This document shows positions 1 through 8,122 of a stretch of DNA of 64,000 nt, in pieces (position 1 is the first letter of the stretch; every line of letters starts with the position of its first letter). The position numbers and the translations under genes are program-made. The notes under the pieces were generated by a model. The model made no database searches, was not told the origin of the DNA, and was given only the letters and a program-made list of their open reading frames with translations. The DNA comes from DATAAP01 sp041690495 (GTDB lineage: Bacteria; Pseudomonadota; Alphaproteobacteria; CACIAM-22H2). The stretch is taken from positions 186,001 through 250,000 of the forward strand of contig JAWLHE010000004.1 in the NCBI GenBank assembly GCA_041690495.1, in the 5' to 3' direction.

Positions 1-512
1 GCGACCGAGTCCGTGAAATAGAAGACGCGGTCGTCCGGGCTCCAGCCGAGCCCGTTGCCGATCACAAATCCGTCCGCCATGCGCACGCAGCGCTGCACGC
101 CGTCAAGCCGGTACAGGCTCCCGCTCGGATCGGTCTCGCCGTCATGCATGCTCGCCGCCCAGAACCGGCCGGCACGGTCGCACTTGCCGTCATTGAAGCG
201 GTTGCCCGGCCGGTCCGCCTCGGGCGTGCAGAAGGCGGGAGAGAGCATCCCGCCGTCGTCGATATAGGCGAATCCGGAACGCGCCGCGGCGATCAGCCCG
301 CCGCCCATTCGCAGCGCGACCGCGCCGACGGCTTCGCTCAGCCGCGTGACGCGCGTGATGCCGGCGGCGGTATCGTGGCGGAACAGGCGCGGGTCTTTGA
401 TATCGACCCAGTAGAGGGCCTGCTCGCCGGGAGACCATAGCGGCGACTCGCCGAGTAGCGCGTCTGCCCGCACGGCGACATCGATCGCCGTCCCGCTGTC
501 CGTCCATGACAT
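1..512 (-). CDS. SMP-30/gluconolactonase family protein (3' part beyond window)
   Basis: Lactone hydrolase of the SMP-30/gluconolactonase/LRE beta-propeller family, which opens sugar lactones using one bound divalent metal. The protein begins MSWTDSGTAIDV and shows the family pattern: GESPLW with the first metal-ligand Glu, then YWVDI, RFNDGKCD with the conserved Asn/Asp, FWAASM and GLGWSPDD. The ATG is at 510-512 on the minus strand; a second ATG five bases downstream is in another frame. The gene runs off the left edge, so about the last 130 residues of a usual 290-residue protein are missing. It is divergent from the LTXXQ gene. The exact lactone cannot be told from sequence. Confidence 0.85.
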   Translation of the reverse strand, partial: MSWTDSGTAIDVAVRADALLGESPLWSPGEQALYWVDIKDPRLFRHDTAAGITRVTRLSEAVGAVALRMGGGLIAAARSGFAYIDDGGMLSPAFCTPEADRPGNRFNDGKCDRAGRFWAASMHDGETDPSGSLYRLDGVQRCVRMADGFVIGNGLGWSPDDRVFYFTDSV

Positions 513-649
513 GGGACTCCCCTCCTTACCGGCAAACGAAGCGGAGCCGGGCACCGTTCCGCGCCAGCGCAGGGTTTCCTGCGGTGGGCCGTGTATGGTT
601 CATATCGGCGTCGCGATGCCGATGATGCCAAACTGACCTGAGGGAAACC

Positions 650-1114
650 ATGTTGCGATTCACCAGACTTGCGCCCTTCGCCGTCGCCGTGGCGCTCGGC
701 ACCGCCGCCGCTTCGCTGCCCGGCGCGTTCGCCCAGCCGGCGGCACCGCAGACCCAAGCCCAGGAGCGTCCGAGCCGGATCGAGGGCCGCATCGCCTTCC
801 TGCGCACCGAGCTGAAGATCACCGATGCGCAGGCGTCGCTGTGGGACAACGTCGCGGCGGTGCTGCGCGAAAACGACCGTGCGCGGCGCGACGCCTTCGC
901 TGGCATGCGCGCTGCGCGTGACCAGAAGCCGACAGTGCTGGAGCGGCTGGAGCGGCGCGAGAAGATGGCCGAGCGGCAGGCGGCCTCGGCCGCGAAACTC
1001 CGCGCGGCGCTCGAGCCGCTATACGCAGCCATGAGCGACGAGCAGAAGAAGACCGCCGACGAGCTCCTCGCCGGCGGCCGCCATCACGGCCGGATGGGCC
1101 ACCGCCGCATCTGA
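650..1114 (+). CDS. Spy/CpxP-like LTXXQ periplasmic protein
   Basis: A 154-residue exported protein of the LTXXQ (Spy/CpxP) family, small helical periplasmic proteins linked to envelope-stress protection. Residues 1-28 look like a cleavable signal peptide ending in AFAQ. The mature part is Arg/Glu/Ala-rich and helical, with a KITDAQASLWD segment near residue 56 and an AAMSDEQKKTADELL segment near 125; both are degenerate LTxxQ repeats. The C-terminus is His/Arg-rich (HHGRMGHRRI), which could bind metal. The start has a GAGGGAAACC ribosome site. It lies just upstream of the two-component genes, but a strong terminator separates them. Confidence 0.8.
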   Translation: MLRFTRLAPFAVAVALGTAAASLPGAFAQPAAPQTQAQERPSRIEGRIAFLRTELKITDAQASLWDNVAAVLRENDRARRDAFAGMRAARDQKPTVLERLERREKMAERQAASAAKLRAALEPLYAAMSDEQKKTADELLAGGRHHGRMGHRRI

Positions 1115-1128
1115 CAAGATCTGGTTGA

Positions 1129-1170
1129 GGGATGCCCGCATCAATCCGGGCGGGCATCCCCGCCATTTTT
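1129..1170 (+). terminator. Rho-independent terminator after the LTXXQ gene
   Basis: A perfect 11-bp stem (GGGATGCCCGC at 1129-1139 with GCGGGCATCCC at 1150-1160) and a 10-base loop are followed by CGCCATTTTT. It sits 15 bases after the stop of the LTXXQ gene and isolates it from the histidine kinase gene. Confidence 0.85.
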
Positions 1171-1292
1171 CGTCCGTCCTCTTGGTCATCCGCATCCGAT
1201 TTCGCGGCGGCCGGGAAGGCCTCCCTTGTTTTTGCTGCGCCAAGCGCGGACACTTTCGCGCTCGAAAACCCGTCGGTGCGACATAGTCCCGG

Positions 1293-2744
1293 ATGCCTCG
1301 TTCCTTCTTCCTCGCCGCTCTCAACCGAACGCTCCGGCCCAGGTCCCTGCAGGCGCGTCTTGCCTGGAGATTGGCGGCGGTGTTGCTCGGCTCGGTCGTA
1401 ACCGCTGGTTTGGCGCTGACGTGGACGGCCATCTATGCCATCGACTCCCTCGATGACCGCGCCCTGCAGGCCCAGGCGGAGGACGTCGCCCGCCACATCC
1501 GGATCATCGACAATAAGGAAATCCGCGTCACCCTGCCCGAGCCGCTGGCGGCCGCTTACGCCCGGTCGGGCGGTGCCTTCGCCTATGTCGTTTACGGCCC
1601 CAACGGGCAACCTGTCGCGGCGTCGACGCCGGAAGCTCCGGCCCTTTTCGCTTCCCGGCTTGCGATGCCAAGCGGACCGAACCTGTTCACGATTCCTTCT
1701 GAAGGGGCCTTTGGTCCCTTCCACGGCTATGTGATGGACGTTCCAAGCGCGCGTGTAGCCGTGATGCAGGGCTCGATCCACAAGGACGTGCTGGCCGACT
1801 CCATCATCGAGGAGTTTCTGGAGGTGATCGGCTTCTGGATGATCCCGGTCGTCCTCCTGTCGCTGCTGGTTGGCGTCATGACAATTCGCAGGGGGCTTGC
1901 GCCTCTCAACGAGATCTCGGCACAAGCTGCGGCGATCGGGCCAAATGCAACCGACGTGCGCCTGCCCGAAACCGGCCTGCCGCGCGAGATCGGGCCACTG
2001 GTCGAGGCGTTCAACCGCGCGATCGAGCGTCTCGCGCACGGCTTCGACGCGCAGCGCCGATTTACGGCCGATGTAGCCCATGAGCTGCGTACCCCGTTGG
2101 CGATCCTCAGCGCCCGGGTGGATACGATTGAAGATCCCCATGTCGCAGAAGCCCTCCGCCACGACGTTCAGCGGATGACGCGGATCGTCGAACAGCTCCT
2201 GCGCGTCGCGCGGCTGGAGGCGGACACACTCGACGTCTCCGCCCCTGTCGATCTCCGCGGCATTGCAGCCGAGGCGGTCGCCACCGTGGCGCCCCTGGCC
2301 GTGCGCCGCGGGCGCGAGGTTGCGCTCATAGGGGCCGAGCGGCCGGTGATCGTGTCCGGAAACGCTCCTGCGCTCGTCTCCGCCACCATGAACCTGATCG
2401 AGAATGCGCTTGCGCACGCGCCGCGCGGGACTACGGTGGAGGTCGAAGTCGACGCTGCCGGCGCGATCAGCGTCCTTGACCGCGGCCCCGGCATTCCCAT
2501 CGCGGAGCGCGATCTTGTGTTCCGCCGGTTCTGGCGGCGCCCTGGGAACCGGGGGCCCGGCGCCGGCCTTGGCCTCGCGATCGTCGCGGAAACGGCGCGC
2601 GCGCACGGCGGATCCGTGATGGCGGAGAGCCGCGCGGGCGGCGGAAGCGTGTTCACGCTCCGCCTCCTGCGGGCGCCCAACCAGCGCGGCGACGTCGCCT
2701 CGGTGAGCGGCGAAGCGCCCCGCCCGGCGACGCATCCCGCCTAG
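1293..2744 (+). CDS. Sensor histidine kinase (HAMP, HisKA, HATPase)
   Basis: Inner-membrane sensor kinase of 483 residues, partner of the OmpR-type regulator at 3476-4153. Segments in order: TM1 at about 25-50, a periplasmic sensor loop of about 120 residues, TM2 at about 175-192, HAMP to about 240, the H-box FTADVAHELRTPLA with phospho-acceptor His263, then an ATPase domain with N-box (MNLIENALAHA), G1 (DRGPGI) and G2 (GAGLGLAIV). The DUF6134 gene lies between kinase and regulator, an unusual order that suggests the secreted protein belongs to the same signalling unit. The periplasmic loop matches no sensor fold I recognise, so the signal is unknown. Confidence 0.93.
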   Translation: MPRSFFLAALNRTLRPRSLQARLAWRLAAVLLGSVVTAGLALTWTAIYAIDSLDDRALQAQAEDVARHIRIIDNKEIRVTLPEPLAAAYARSGGAFAYVVYGPNGQPVAASTPEAPALFASRLAMPSGPNLFTIPSEGAFGPFHGYVMDVPSARVAVMQGSIHKDVLADSIIEEFLEVIGFWMIPVVLLSLLVGVMTIRRGLAPLNEISAQAAAIGPNATDVRLPETGLPREIGPLVEAFNRAIERLAHGFDAQRRFTADVAHELRTPLAILSARVDTIEDPHVAEALRHDVQRMTRIVEQLLRVARLEADTLDVSAPVDLRGIAAEAVATVAPLAVRRGREVALIGAERPVIVSGNAPALVSATMNLIENALAHAPRGTTVEVEVDAAGAISVLDRGPGIPIAERDLVFRRFWRRPGNRGPGAGLGLAIVAETARAHGGSVMAESRAGGGSVFTLRLLRAPNQRGDVASVSGEAPRPATHPA

Positions 2745-2756
2745 TGTGAATACTGG

Positions 2757-2778
2757 CTGTCAGCTTCCTGTCAGCTTG
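2757..2778 (+). promoter_or_regulatory. Tandem 11-bp direct repeat, probable response-regulator site 1
   Basis: CTGTCAGCTTC at 2757-2767 is followed at once by CTGTCAGCTTG at 2768-2778: ten identical bases repeated with an 11-bp period. OmpR/PhoB-family dimers bind direct repeats of one helical turn. The site lies 46 bases upstream of the DUF6134 start and just after the kinase stop. A second copy (4167-4188) precedes the neighbouring operon, which supports autoregulation by the local regulator. That the local regulator binds here is inference. Confidence 0.65.
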
Positions 2779-2823
2779 ATCTGCGAAGTATCGGTGATCC
2801 GTTACCAGATCGAGGATACCGCC

Positions 2824-3465
2824 ATGCCGCTGCGTTCGTGGGTACTTGCCGCCGCGTTGTGCACGGGACTCATCGGCACCGCGGAAGCGGCGCCGATTCC
2901 AGAGCAGCCGCTCGATTTCACGGTGACCCGAAACGGCGAACCCGTCGGCAAGCATGTGATCGCGTTCCGGCGCGCGGAGGACGGCGTCGCAGTCGACATC
3001 AAGACGAACGTCGCCGTCAAACTGGCGTTCATAACCGTTTACCGGTTCGAGCATCAGGGCAGCGAATTATGGCGCAGCGACCGTCTGTTTTCACTGCAGT
3101 CCACGACGAATGACGACGGCACGCAGCACTCGCTCCAGGTCGTTGCCAATGGAGGCAAACTGCAGATTACCGGCGACGGTGCACAATCGGCGGCCGACAC
3201 CTCGATCGTTCCGGCAAGCCTTTGGAACCCTGCCCTCGTCGGCCAGTCCCATCTCCTCAACACGCTTGACGGCCGGCTGATGTCGGTCAGCATCGCGGAC
3301 GCCGGCGCGAAGCAGGTTTCCGTTCGCGGACGTCCGGCGACGGCGCGGCACTATGTCGTGCGCGGCGAGCTGGAGCGCGACCTATGGTACGATGCCAACG
3401 GCACATTGGTCCGGGTCCGCTTCAATGGTCGCGACGGATCCGATATCGTCTACGAGCTGCGCTGA
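2824..3465 (+). CDS. Secreted DUF6134-like protein
   Basis: A 213-residue exported protein of unknown function; I assign the DUF6134 family from its overall pattern with moderate certainty. The chosen start, MPLRSWVLAAALCTG, gives a clean signal peptide cleaved near TAEAA (about residue 22); an upstream in-frame start would add 26 residues lacking signal character. The mature part begins IPEQPLDFTVTRNGEPVGKHVIAFR and appears to be mostly beta strands, like lipocalin-like or DUF3108-like periplasmic proteins that read as 'base form, then sugar/lipid carrier', but no active site is evident. It is the first gene after regulatory site 1 and is followed 10 bases later by the regulator. Confidence 0.72.
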   Translation: MPLRSWVLAAALCTGLIGTAEAAPIPEQPLDFTVTRNGEPVGKHVIAFRRAEDGVAVDIKTNVAVKLAFITVYRFEHQGSELWRSDRLFSLQSTTNDDGTQHSLQVVANGGKLQITGDGAQSAADTSIVPASLWNPALVGQSHLLNTLDGRLMSVSIADAGAKQVSVRGRPATARHYVVRGELERDLWYDANGTLVRVRFNGRDGSDIVYELR

Positions 3466-3475
3466 GCTGCGGCCC

Positions 3476-4153
3476 ATGCGGTTGCTCCTGATCGAAGACA
3501 ACACCGAGCTCGCCGCCGTCACCGCCGAGGCCTTGAAGCCGAGCGGCTTCGCCAGCGATATCGCCGAGGGCATCGAAGAAGCGGAAGGCGCCTTGGCCTG
3601 CACGCGATACGATGCGGTGGTGCTCGATCTGGGACTCGCAGATGGCGACGGGCTCACATTGCTTCGGGACATGCGGGCGCGTCGGGACAGCACGCCGGTG
3701 CTGATTCTCACTGCGCGCGATCAGCTGCAGGACCGCGTCGCGGGGCTCGACCAGGGCGCCGACGACTACGTGATGAAACCCTTCCAGGTCCCGGAGCTTG
3801 CGGCGCGGCTGCGCGCCCTGCTCCGCCGCCCGGGCGGGGCGCTGGGTACCACACTGAGTTACGGCGACGTGCGTCTCGACACGGGTTCCCGCGAGGTGAC
3901 CGTGGCCGGCCGGGTAATCGCATTGTCGCGTCGCGAGGTGGACACGCTGGAACTGCTGCTCCGCCGTGCCGGGCGCGTGGTGCCCAAGGACGCCATCGAC
4001 CGCAGTATATATGCTGCGGGCGAGGACGTGCAGCCGAACACCGTGGAGGCACTGATTTCGCGGTTGCGCCGTCGTCTCCAGACCGGCGGCGCAAGTATCG
4101 TCATCCACACGGTCCGCGGCATCGGATATCTGCTGCTCGAAGCTGAGGCTTGA
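3476..4153 (+). CDS. OmpR/PhoB-type response regulator
   Basis: A 225-residue DNA-binding response regulator. The receiver domain (about 1-115) has acidic residues E7/D8, phospho-acceptor Asp51 (VVLDLGLADGDG), the TAR switch segment and conserved Lys in DYVMKPF. The C-terminal winged helix (about 125-220) ends in VIHTVRGIGYLLLEAEA, typical of the OmpR class. The ATG at 3476 begins MRLLLIEDN, the standard receiver start. It is co-transcribed with the DUF6134 gene and pairs with the kinase at 1293-2744. Likely targets are the two direct-repeat sites at 2757 and 4167. Confidence 0.95.
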   Translation: MRLLLIEDNTELAAVTAEALKPSGFASDIAEGIEEAEGALACTRYDAVVLDLGLADGDGLTLLRDMRARRDSTPVLILTARDQLQDRVAGLDQGADDYVMKPFQVPELAARLRALLRRPGGALGTTLSYGDVRLDTGSREVTVAGRVIALSRREVDTLELLLRRAGRVVPKDAIDRSIYAAGEDVQPNTVEALISRLRRRLQTGGASIVIHTVRGIGYLLLEAEA

Positions 4154-4166
4154 GCATCCGGCAGGT

Positions 4167-4188
4167 CGTCAGGCTGTTGTCAGCTTCG
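4167..4188 (+). promoter_or_regulatory. Tandem 11-bp direct repeat, probable response-regulator site 2
   Basis: CGTCAGGCTGT (4167-4177) and TGTCAGCTTCG (4178-4188) share GTCAG plus CT with an 11-bp period, matching the cleaner copy at 2757-2778. The site lies in the 87-base gap between the regulator stop and the thermostable-hemolysin family gene, where the promoter of the four-gene operon should be. Confidence 0.6.
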
Positions 4189-4240
4189 CAAGGCAACCTG
4201 GGCTTGCGTCGCAACATTCAGCCGGCGGCCGTTTTCCCGC

Positions 4241-4816
4241 ATGCATGTAATTTTTGTCCCGCCCTCGCATCCGGATCGCGCCTCGGTCGAGGCCGGCATT
4301 GCCGACGCCTACCGGCGCGTCTACGGAGCTCAGCTCGGTAGCTTTGCGTCCGTGCTCGTCGCAGCGATCGGTCGCAGCGGGCCGATAGCTGCAGCCGGGC
4401 TGCGGTTCGGGCGCGAGCCCTTCTTTTCGGAGATCTATCTGGATCGGCCGGTCGAAATCGTAATCGGCGCGATCGCCGGTGAGAATACGACACGAGAGCA
4501 TATCGTCGAAATTTCCAGCCTCGCGGCCATGCAGGCCGGCGCCGCGCTGCCCTTCCTGAACGGCATCATAGATCTTTGCCGCAGCATCGGGTTCGAATGG
4601 GCGTTCTTCACCGCAACGGCTCCACTGCGCCGGCTCATCGCTCGCGCCGGCATCGTGGCCGTCGATCTCGCTCCGGCACGCCGCGAGCGAATCGCAAACC
4701 CTATCTCCTGGGGCACGTACTACGACCATCGCCCGCGTGTGGTAGCAGTTCACCACAGGATAAACGTCACGCGGCACAGTCCAGCGCCGGGAACTGACAG
4801 GGCGGCGCATGCGTGA
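4241..4816 (+). CDS. Thermostable hemolysin family protein (GNAT-like)
   Basis: A 191-residue protein resembling the T_hemolysin family, cytosolic proteins with an acetyltransferase-like core named after the Vibrio delta-VPH hemolysin; true haemolytic activity is doubtful. Supporting segments are YRRVYGAQLGSFASVLVA, GLRFGREPFFSEIYLD, a central HIVEISSLAAMQAG and FEWAFFTATAPLRRL near residue 125. There is no signal peptide. It is the first gene of a four-gene operon and overlaps the AMP-binding gene by 8 bp, so they are translationally coupled. In this context an acyltransfer or carrier role is more likely than toxicity; that is inference. Confidence 0.75.
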   Translation: MHVIFVPPSHPDRASVEAGIADAYRRVYGAQLGSFASVLVAAIGRSGPIAAAGLRFGREPFFSEIYLDRPVEIVIGAIAGENTTREHIVEISSLAAMQAGAALPFLNGIIDLCRSIGFEWAFFTATAPLRRLIARAGIVAVDLAPARRERIANPISWGTYYDHRPRVVAVHHRINVTRHSPAPGTDRAAHA

Positions 4817-6245
4817 GGTCCTCGCCGGGCTGGCGCGGAACGCGCTGCATACGCCGTCTCGCCCCGCCGTCATAGACGGGGAGTCGATACTCACTTATGC
4901 GCAGCTGGAAACCCGCATCCGGCATGCCGCAGGTTGGGCCGTAGGTCTGCCTCAGACGGTCGGCCTGATCGGCGATAAGTGCGCCGACTGGATCATCGCC
5001 GATCTCGCGCTCGCTTGCGCCGGGAAGACCGTCGTTCCGCTCCCCGAGTTCTTTTCGGCAGAGCAGCTCGCGCACATCGCCGCTGATGCCGGAGTTGAGC
5101 ACATCGTGCTTGCCACTCCGGAGGCTGCGGAACAGGTGGAGTTCCTCGGAATTCCAGCCACGCCGATCTCATTCGATGATTTCCTTGTGGCGGGCTCGCC
5201 GTCACGTCGAATCATCTATACCTCGGGAAGCACTGGCAAACCGAAGGGCGTCCGACTTTCCGGCCGCCAGATCGAGACGAGCGTGCGCGTCCTTGCCCGA
5301 GCGGGGGCGGCATCAGATTGCGACCGTCACCTTTCGATTCTCCCGTTTGCGTTGCTGCTCGAACAGATCGCCGGCATCTATGTCCCGATCCGTGTCGGCG
5401 CCACGATCGATCTCGCGTCAGGAGCGCTCGCCGGCCTGATGCGCGGCGACCCCGGTCCACTGCTCGGTGCAATGTCGCGGAGTGCCGCTACGACGACAGT
5501 GATCGTACCGGAGATACTCAGCGGTTGGGTGGCCAGCCTCTCAAACCTCGGAGGTGCCGCGCCAGGCACACTGCGCCTTGTCGCCGTCGGCGGCGCACCT
5601 GTTTCGCCCGCTCTGGCTGAACGCGCTTGGGAACTCGGCATTCCAGTGCATGAAGGCTACGGGCTGTCCGAGTGCTGCTCCGCCGTTGCCGTCAACCGGC
5701 CCGGAGAGAGAGTGGCGGGAACCGTTGGACGGCCGCTCGATGGCATCTCGGTAATGATCGACGAAGGAGAAATCGTCGTCAGCGGGCCGACCGTGATGGA
5801 CGGCTACACCGGCGCTCCGGATTCCGGTGGAACATGGCGCACTGGAGATCTCGGGAACCTCGTCGACGGCAGACTGGTGGTCCACGGCCGAAAGGACAGC
5901 ATGATCGTGACCTCGCTCGGCCGGAATGTTCATCCGGAATGGATCGAGGCGATGGTGCTCGCCGATCCGCGGATCGCGCGCTGCATCCTGACCGGAGGCG
6001 GGCCTTATCCGCTCGCAGTGCTGGTGCCGTCGCCCGCCGGCCGCGACTGGTTCGCGCGCGCCGACGCCGGCATGATCGACGCCCTGATTGCGGAGACTTG
6101 CAGCGCCGCGCCGGACTATGCGCGCCCGGCGCGTCACATCGTCTCTGACGAAGCCGATCTGATCCGAAACGGTTTGCTGACGCCCAACGGCAGACCACGG
6201 CGCGATGTCATCATGCGACGCCTTTCTTCTTCATCACATGGCTAA
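4809..6245 (+). CDS. AMP-dependent synthetase/ligase (acyl-activating enzyme)
   Basis: ANL-superfamily adenylating enzyme of 478 residues that would activate a carboxylic acid as its acyl-AMP and pass it to CoA or another acceptor. The phosphate-binding loop YTSGSTGKPKG (about 136-146), the GYGLSE motif (about 283) and RTGDLG (about 344) are intact, and the hinge reads GRKDSMIV. It is somewhat short for a CoA ligase; the C-terminal cap is compact. It overlaps the gene upstream and lies 9 bases before the diiron oxidase. The neighbours suggest it feeds a fatty or amino acid to the oxidase. The substrate cannot be told. Confidence 0.88.
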   Translation: MREVLAGLARNALHTPSRPAVIDGESILTYAQLETRIRHAAGWAVGLPQTVGLIGDKCADWIIADLALACAGKTVVPLPEFFSAEQLAHIAADAGVEHIVLATPEAAEQVEFLGIPATPISFDDFLVAGSPSRRIIYTSGSTGKPKGVRLSGRQIETSVRVLARAGAASDCDRHLSILPFALLLEQIAGIYVPIRVGATIDLASGALAGLMRGDPGPLLGAMSRSAATTTVIVPEILSGWVASLSNLGGAAPGTLRLVAVGGAPVSPALAERAWELGIPVHEGYGLSECCSAVAVNRPGERVAGTVGRPLDGISVMIDEGEIVVSGPTVMDGYTGAPDSGGTWRTGDLGNLVDGRLVVHGRKDSMIVTSLGRNVHPEWIEAMVLADPRIARCILTGGGPYPLAVLVPSPAGRDWFARADAGMIDALIAETCSAAPDYARPARHIVSDEADLIRNGLLTPNGRPRRDVIMRRLSSSSHG

Positions 6246-6254
6246 CGAGGATAG

Positions 6255-6935
6255 ATGATGAGCTTTTACGAGAGCCTGCTGCGGGAGACCGCCGCTGAGC
6301 GCGAGGAGTTCCTGGCGATTCCGCTGATCCAACGCGCACTGGCGCAGGAAGTAACGCGCGAGGTCTATCTCGACTTCCTGGGACAGGCTTACCACCATGT
6401 CCGTCACACGGCGGCTCTCCTTGCGCTGGCCTTTGCGCGCAGCGGCGATCACGACTCGATCTATCGCGAGGCTCTGGCCGGCTACCTTATCGAGGAACAA
6501 GGACATGAGGAGTGGATACTCGATGACATTCGTGCACTCGGCGGCGACGCCAATCGCGCGCGCGAAACCGCGCCACGTTTGCCCTGCAAGGTTATGGTGG
6601 CCTATGCCTACGACCTGATCGGACGCATAGACCCGTATGCCCTGCTGGGGATGGTTCACGTCCTCGAAGGCATGTCCGTCGCGCTCGCGAGCCGTGCGGC
6701 GACAGCCATCGGCGCGGCTCTAGGATCTGCGAACGGCGACGCAGGGTTCAGATACCTCAAGTCCCACGGCAGCCTTGACAACGAACACGTCGCCTTCTTT
6801 CGGCAGCTGGTCGACGCGCTCGATGCCAGTCATCGCCCCGTCATCGTCGAAGCCGCGCGGGATTTCTACCGGCTCTACGGCGGTATCTTCCTCGACATCC
6901 AGTATCGGACGAAGGCCGGCCGTCATGCAGCTTGA
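6255..6935 (+). CDS. Haem-oxygenase-like diiron oxidase (TenA/HDO superfamily)
   Basis: A 226-residue all-helical protein of the iron-containing redox (Haem_oxygenas_2/HDO) group, which includes UndA (1-alkene synthase), CADD and the SznF central domain. Candidate ligands are complete: Glu81 and His84 in EEQGHEEW, Glu138 in HVLEGMS, and His171, Asp175 and His178 in SHGSLDNEH. The E-x2-H pair and H-x3-D-x2-H triad agree with ligand spacing in UndA and CADD as I remember it. It should use O2 to oxidise or cleave a small acid, amine or acyl substrate. The SDR start overlaps its end by 11 bp. It is not a thiaminase: no TenA active-site pattern was seen. Confidence 0.82.
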   Translation: MMSFYESLLRETAAEREEFLAIPLIQRALAQEVTREVYLDFLGQAYHHVRHTAALLALAFARSGDHDSIYREALAGYLIEEQGHEEWILDDIRALGGDANRARETAPRLPCKVMVAYAYDLIGRIDPYALLGMVHVLEGMSVALASRAATAIGAALGSANGDAGFRYLKSHGSLDNEHVAFFRQLVDALDASHRPVIVEAARDFYRLYGGIFLDIQYRTKAGRHAA

Positions 6936-7752
6936 TGGAAAGATCGTCCTGGTGACGGGCGCGGGAAGCGGCATTGGCCAAGCCGTTGCGCTCGCCGTTG
7001 CGGCGCGCGGCGCGCATGCCGTCCTTCTCGGACGTCGCCTCGAGGCTCTCGACGCAACCCGCAGGATGATCGGCCGTGCCGACGACACAACGCTTATGCC
7101 GGCGGATGTGACGGATTCTGGCGATCGCCAGGCATTGTGCCGGGCACTCCGCGAGAAGTTCGGCCGCCTCGACCTCCTGGTGAATAACGCCGGAGTCGTC
7201 GAAACCGGGGCCTTTGCCGAAATGACGGATGATGCAGCGCGGCGCATGATTGAGACAAATCTGCTGGCCCCCATCGCGATCACGCGCGCATTGCTCCCGC
7301 TCCTCTACGCCGGCGCGCCGGCGCGCATCGTAAACGTCGGTTCCGTCTTCGGGGACATCGCATACCCGCTGTTCGCAGTCTATTCGGCATGCAAGTTCGG
7401 CCTGCGCGGCTTCTCGGATGCGTTGCGGCGGGAGCTGACCGGGACTGGCGTCGGCGTCACCTATGCCGCCCCCCGCGCGACACGGACACCGGCAGCCGAG
7501 GGGTTTGCCGATATTGTCGCGCGGCTCAGAATGCCGCTCGATCCGCCGGAGCGTGTCGCCCGGATGATCGTGGGCGCCGTGGAGCGCGATGCGGACACAA
7601 TTTATCCACCCGGCCCGGAGCGGCTGTTCGTGATGGTCCAGCGCCTGTTTCCGCACGTGATTGACTCGGGCATTCGCCGAAAGATGGCAGCGCTTCTTGC
7701 GCCGGCGCAGGGCGTGGATGATTCTGCGAAGGCGGGGAGCCGCAATTCGTGA
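6925..7752 (+). CDS. Short-chain dehydrogenase/reductase
   Basis: NAD(P)-dependent SDR of 275 residues. The cofactor motif TGAGSGIG is near residue 11, NNAG near 87, the catalytic Ser in VNVGSVFGD, and the YSACK motif supplies Tyr and Lys. The chosen start MQLDGKIVLVTG is normal for the family; an upstream start would overlap the oxidase gene by 160 bp in another frame. The extended C-terminus (PGPERLFVMVQRLFPHVIDSGIRRKM) is typical of SDRs acting on long or hydrophobic substrates. As the last gene of the operon it probably reduces or oxidises the oxidase product. Confidence 0.9.
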   Translation: MQLDGKIVLVTGAGSGIGQAVALAVAARGAHAVLLGRRLEALDATRRMIGRADDTTLMPADVTDSGDRQALCRALREKFGRLDLLVNNAGVVETGAFAEMTDDAARRMIETNLLAPIAITRALLPLLYAGAPARIVNVGSVFGDIAYPLFAVYSACKFGLRGFSDALRRELTGTGVGVTYAAPRATRTPAAEGFADIVARLRMPLDPPERVARMIVGAVERDADTIYPPGPERLFVMVQRLFPHVIDSGIRRKMAALLAPAQGVDDSAKAGSRNS

Positions 7753-8061
7753 TCAAGCGGCGACAGTGCGGATGCGGTTCGTGTCGGCTGGGCTCGAACG
7801 TGGCCAACGCTGCGGTCCACGATCGTACGGTCCTATCGGCCCAGTGTAGGAAACTCCGTTGCCGCATCGTCGGCGTCCGGGGCTGAACCGCCCAAACCGT
7901 CATGGCTGACCGGGCACTCACGATACAGCCCCTGCATGGCCCGGAATGGTTTCTTGCCAACTTCATTCCTGGATGTCCCAGGCAATAGGACACCGCCGCA
8001 TCCGATGGAACGCGCACGAGGGACGAGAACCGGCCGGGACCGGCACCCGTTCCATGCCCTC
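7753..8061. other. Intergenic stretch, no gene recognised
   Basis: No coding region with convincing family features or a ribosome site was found between the SDR stop and the minus-strand terminator at 8062. Open frames here are short and look like chance in high-GC DNA. Confidence 0.5.
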
Positions 8062-8088
8062 GAAAAAACCGGAGAGCCGCCGGCTCTT
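8062..8088 (-). terminator. Minus-strand terminator downstream of tRNA-Gln
   Basis: Read on the minus strand, AGAGCCG and CGGCTCT form a short tight hairpin followed by CCGGTTTTTT. It lies 190 bases after the tRNA-Gln gene and ends that transcript together with the small frame at 8123-8248. Confidence 0.65.
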
Positions 8089-8122
8089 GGCCGTCCGGTC
8101 TTTGGCCCCGCCGACAGCGGAC

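Noticed and set aside
819..2735. Long minus-strand open frame opposite the histidine kinase gene
   Set aside because: It has no family motifs and is Arg/His/Asp-rich, the usual antisense pattern of high-GC genes; the plus-strand kinase is certain.
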